DNA of 5,544 nt from Noviherbaspirillum sp. (GTDB lineage Bacteria > Pseudomonadota > Gammaproteobacteria > Burkholderiales > Burkholderiaceae), in assembly GCA_028292785.1 (NCBI GenBank), contig JAQGLQ010000392.1, forward strand, positions 1 to 5,544. The letters are read 5' to 3'. Of this stretch, positions 5,425-5,544 are shown piece after piece (position 1 is the first letter of the stretch; each line of letters begins with the position of its first letter). A program made the position numbers and the translations under genes. The notes under the pieces are model-generated. The model did no database searches, was not told the origin of the DNA, and worked only from the letters and a program-made list of their open reading frames with translations.

Positions 5425-5544
5425 ATGCCTAAACTGAAAGCACAAAACGAGAACCCTATGTTCGCCGGGAATGATCACCAAGCCTTGTCCCGTGGAGAGC
5501 AGGCGTACCAAAAGCTGCAGCAGGCTATTCAGTCCGGCGCATTG
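5425..5544 (+). CDS. GntR-family transcriptional regulator (partial, N-terminus only)
   Basis: Only 40 codons are inside the window; the frame stays open to the right edge. The residues near the end, RGEQAYQKLQQAIQSGAL, match the opening helix of the GntR winged-helix DNA-binding domain, whose common form is AYxxLxxAIxxGxL. The effector domain that would separate the FadR/FCD, HutC and other subfamilies is outside the window, although catabolic clusters of this type most often carry FCD members. An in-frame TAA at 5404-5406 bounds the frame upstream, with no earlier start. The ATG at 5425 lacks an obvious Shine-Dalgarno; the ATG at 5458 has a weak GAG 6 bases before it and would leave 15 residues before the domain, so the true start could be either. 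It may regulate the preceding amidase operon or a downstream one. Confidence 0.72.
   Translation, partial: MPKLKAQNENPMFAGNDHQALSRGEQAYQKLQQAIQSGAL

Overview
This window looks like part of a catabolic gene cluster from a Gram-negative proteobacterium. The guess rests on moderately high GC (judged by eye), short Shine-Dalgarno-led gaps, an ATGA gene overlap and a protein repertoire common in Burkholderiales/Alcaligenaceae soil bacteria. Taxonomy below phylum is inference. All six recognisable genes are on the + strand. No tRNA, rRNA, CRISPR array, transposase or IS end was seen.

Layout: (1) 1-1196 is the C-terminal ~397 residues of an AMP-forming acyl-CoA synthetase, cut by the left edge. (2) 1193-1624 is a PaaI-type hotdog thioesterase whose start overlaps the ligase stop (ATGA). 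(3) 1681-2673 is a zinc-independent MDR oxidoreductase of the NADPH:quinone oxidoreductase type. (4) 2756-3667 is a cytoplasmic polysaccharide-deacetylase-fold (CE4/PuuE/cyclic-imidase-like) hydrolase. (5) 3732-5033 is an amidase-signature amidohydrolase with a complete Ser-cisSer-Lys triad. (6) 5034-5424 is a 391-base non-coding spacer with several inverted and direct repeats. (7) 5425-5544 is the N-terminus of a probable GntR-family regulator, cut by the right edge.

Genes 1-5 are tightly spaced (overlap of 4, then gaps of 56, 82 and 64 bases), each later gene has its own ribosome binding site, and no convincing terminator lies between them, so one operon is likely. The most informative pairing is the CE4-like hydrolase followed by the amidase. 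Proteins of this CE4 branch include cyclic imide hydrolase and PuuE-type allantoinase, which open cyclic C-N bonds, and an amidase-signature enzyme could then release ammonia from the resulting half-amide. The CoA ligase, thioesterase and MDR reductase could activate and process the carboxylate. I infer a degradation route for a cyclic imide/amide or another nitrogen-containing acid. The substrate cannot be read from the sequence. The GntR gene could control this cluster or begin the next transcription unit.
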